Source: Desulfobacter curvatus DSM 3379 (GTDB lineage: Bacteria > Desulfobacterota > Desulfobacteria > Desulfobacterales > Desulfobacteraceae). From it: a stretch of DNA of 64,000 nucleotides. The notes beneath the pieces are model-generated. The model did no database searches and was not told the DNA's origin. It was given only the letters and a program-made list of their open reading frames with translations. The translations under genes were made by a program, and so were the position numbers. Positions 63,926 to 64,000 of this stretch are shown one piece after another (positions within the stretch are counted from its first letter, which is position 1; each line of letters starts with the position of its first letter). The stretch spans positions 44,796 to 108,795 of the forward strand of contig NZ_KB893101.1 of NCBI RefSeq assembly GCF_000373985.1. Reading direction: 5' to 3'.

Positions 63926-64000
63926 GTGATAAGCCAGTGTGGTCGGCAGATTAAAAACGCAGAACTTGAACAGATTCGCGAGACGGTAAAGACATTTTCG
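63926..64000 (+). CDS. start of a DUF4338/DruA-like protein (partial)
   Basis: Only the first 25 residues are visible. A GTG start with GAGGAG 11 nt in front begins MISQCGRQIKNAELEQIRET (20 residues). The CGRxIxxxELxxI pattern resembles the N-terminus of DUF4338 proteins. That family includes DruA of the Druantia defence system and many multicopy transposon-like genes. The rest lies beyond the window, so the assignment is tentative. Confidence 0.5.
   Translation, partial: MISQCGRQIKNAELEQIRETVKTFS

Overview
The window reads as a chromosomal segment of a Gram-negative, anaerobe-like bacterium, most plausibly a sulfate-reducing Desulfobacterota (Desulfobacteraceae-like). This is an inference from gene content and protein flavour: selA, an FmdB-hemC-cobA/hemD-moaA cluster, a FeeM-type N-acyl synthase, zinc-binding forms of S4, S14, L33 and L36, and a large CheA-CheW-CheB-CheR operon. 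No rRNA gene or taxonomic marker was compared computationally. There are no prophages or CRISPR arrays. The only mobile-type gene is a fragment at the right edge.

Left third (1-21.5 kb): mixed housekeeping and accessory genes, many on the plus strand. They are an ABC-transporter tail, a FeeM-like acyltransferase (minus), tag, nnr, tsaE, lysC, pyrF (minus), a diguanylate cyclase overlapping ilvN, a calcium-binding-type protein (minus), selA, a degenerate GGDEF-TPR protein, gmhA with a deoxyhypusine-synthase-like partner, a small DMT permease (minus), an M20 amidohydrolase and the fmdB-hemC-cobA/hemD-moaA operon. A decayed locus at 20.5-21.5 kb keeps pieces of an ECF sigma factor gene and its neighbours. 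A hybrid histidine kinase follows.

Middle (23.3-52.3 kb): one uninterrupted minus-strand transcription-translation supercluster. In transcription order it is tRNA-Thr(UGU), Tyr, Gly, Thr(GGU), rpmG, tRNA-Trp, secE, nusG, rplKAJL, rpoBC, rpsL, rpsG, tuf, then the S10, spc and alpha operons to rplQ. fusA is absent from its usual place between rpsG and tuf, and no second tuf sits beside the tRNAs. RpoC carries an insertion of about 100 residues that resembles a parvulin (PpiC-type) prolyl isomerase domain. Strong promoter-like sequences stand before the tRNA operon and before rpsL. A bidirectional terminator closes the cluster against the kinase gene.

Right part (52.4-64 kb): an MltD-like LysM lytic transglycosylase, tRNA-Arg(CCU), a U32 peptidase-family protein, and a chemotaxis-type operon: cheA with two CheW modules and a receiver, then cheW, cheB, cheR and a HEAT-repeat response regulator. 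The window ends in the start of a DUF4338/DruA-like gene preceded by a perfect 10-bp inverted repeat.

Two observations stand out. One is the parvulin-like insertion in RpoC. The other is a dispersed family of intergenic elements of about 95 nt (seven recognisable copies, two tandem pairs, one inverted) that share two hairpins with compensatory changes. This looks like an undescribed structured RNA or mobile hairpin repeat.
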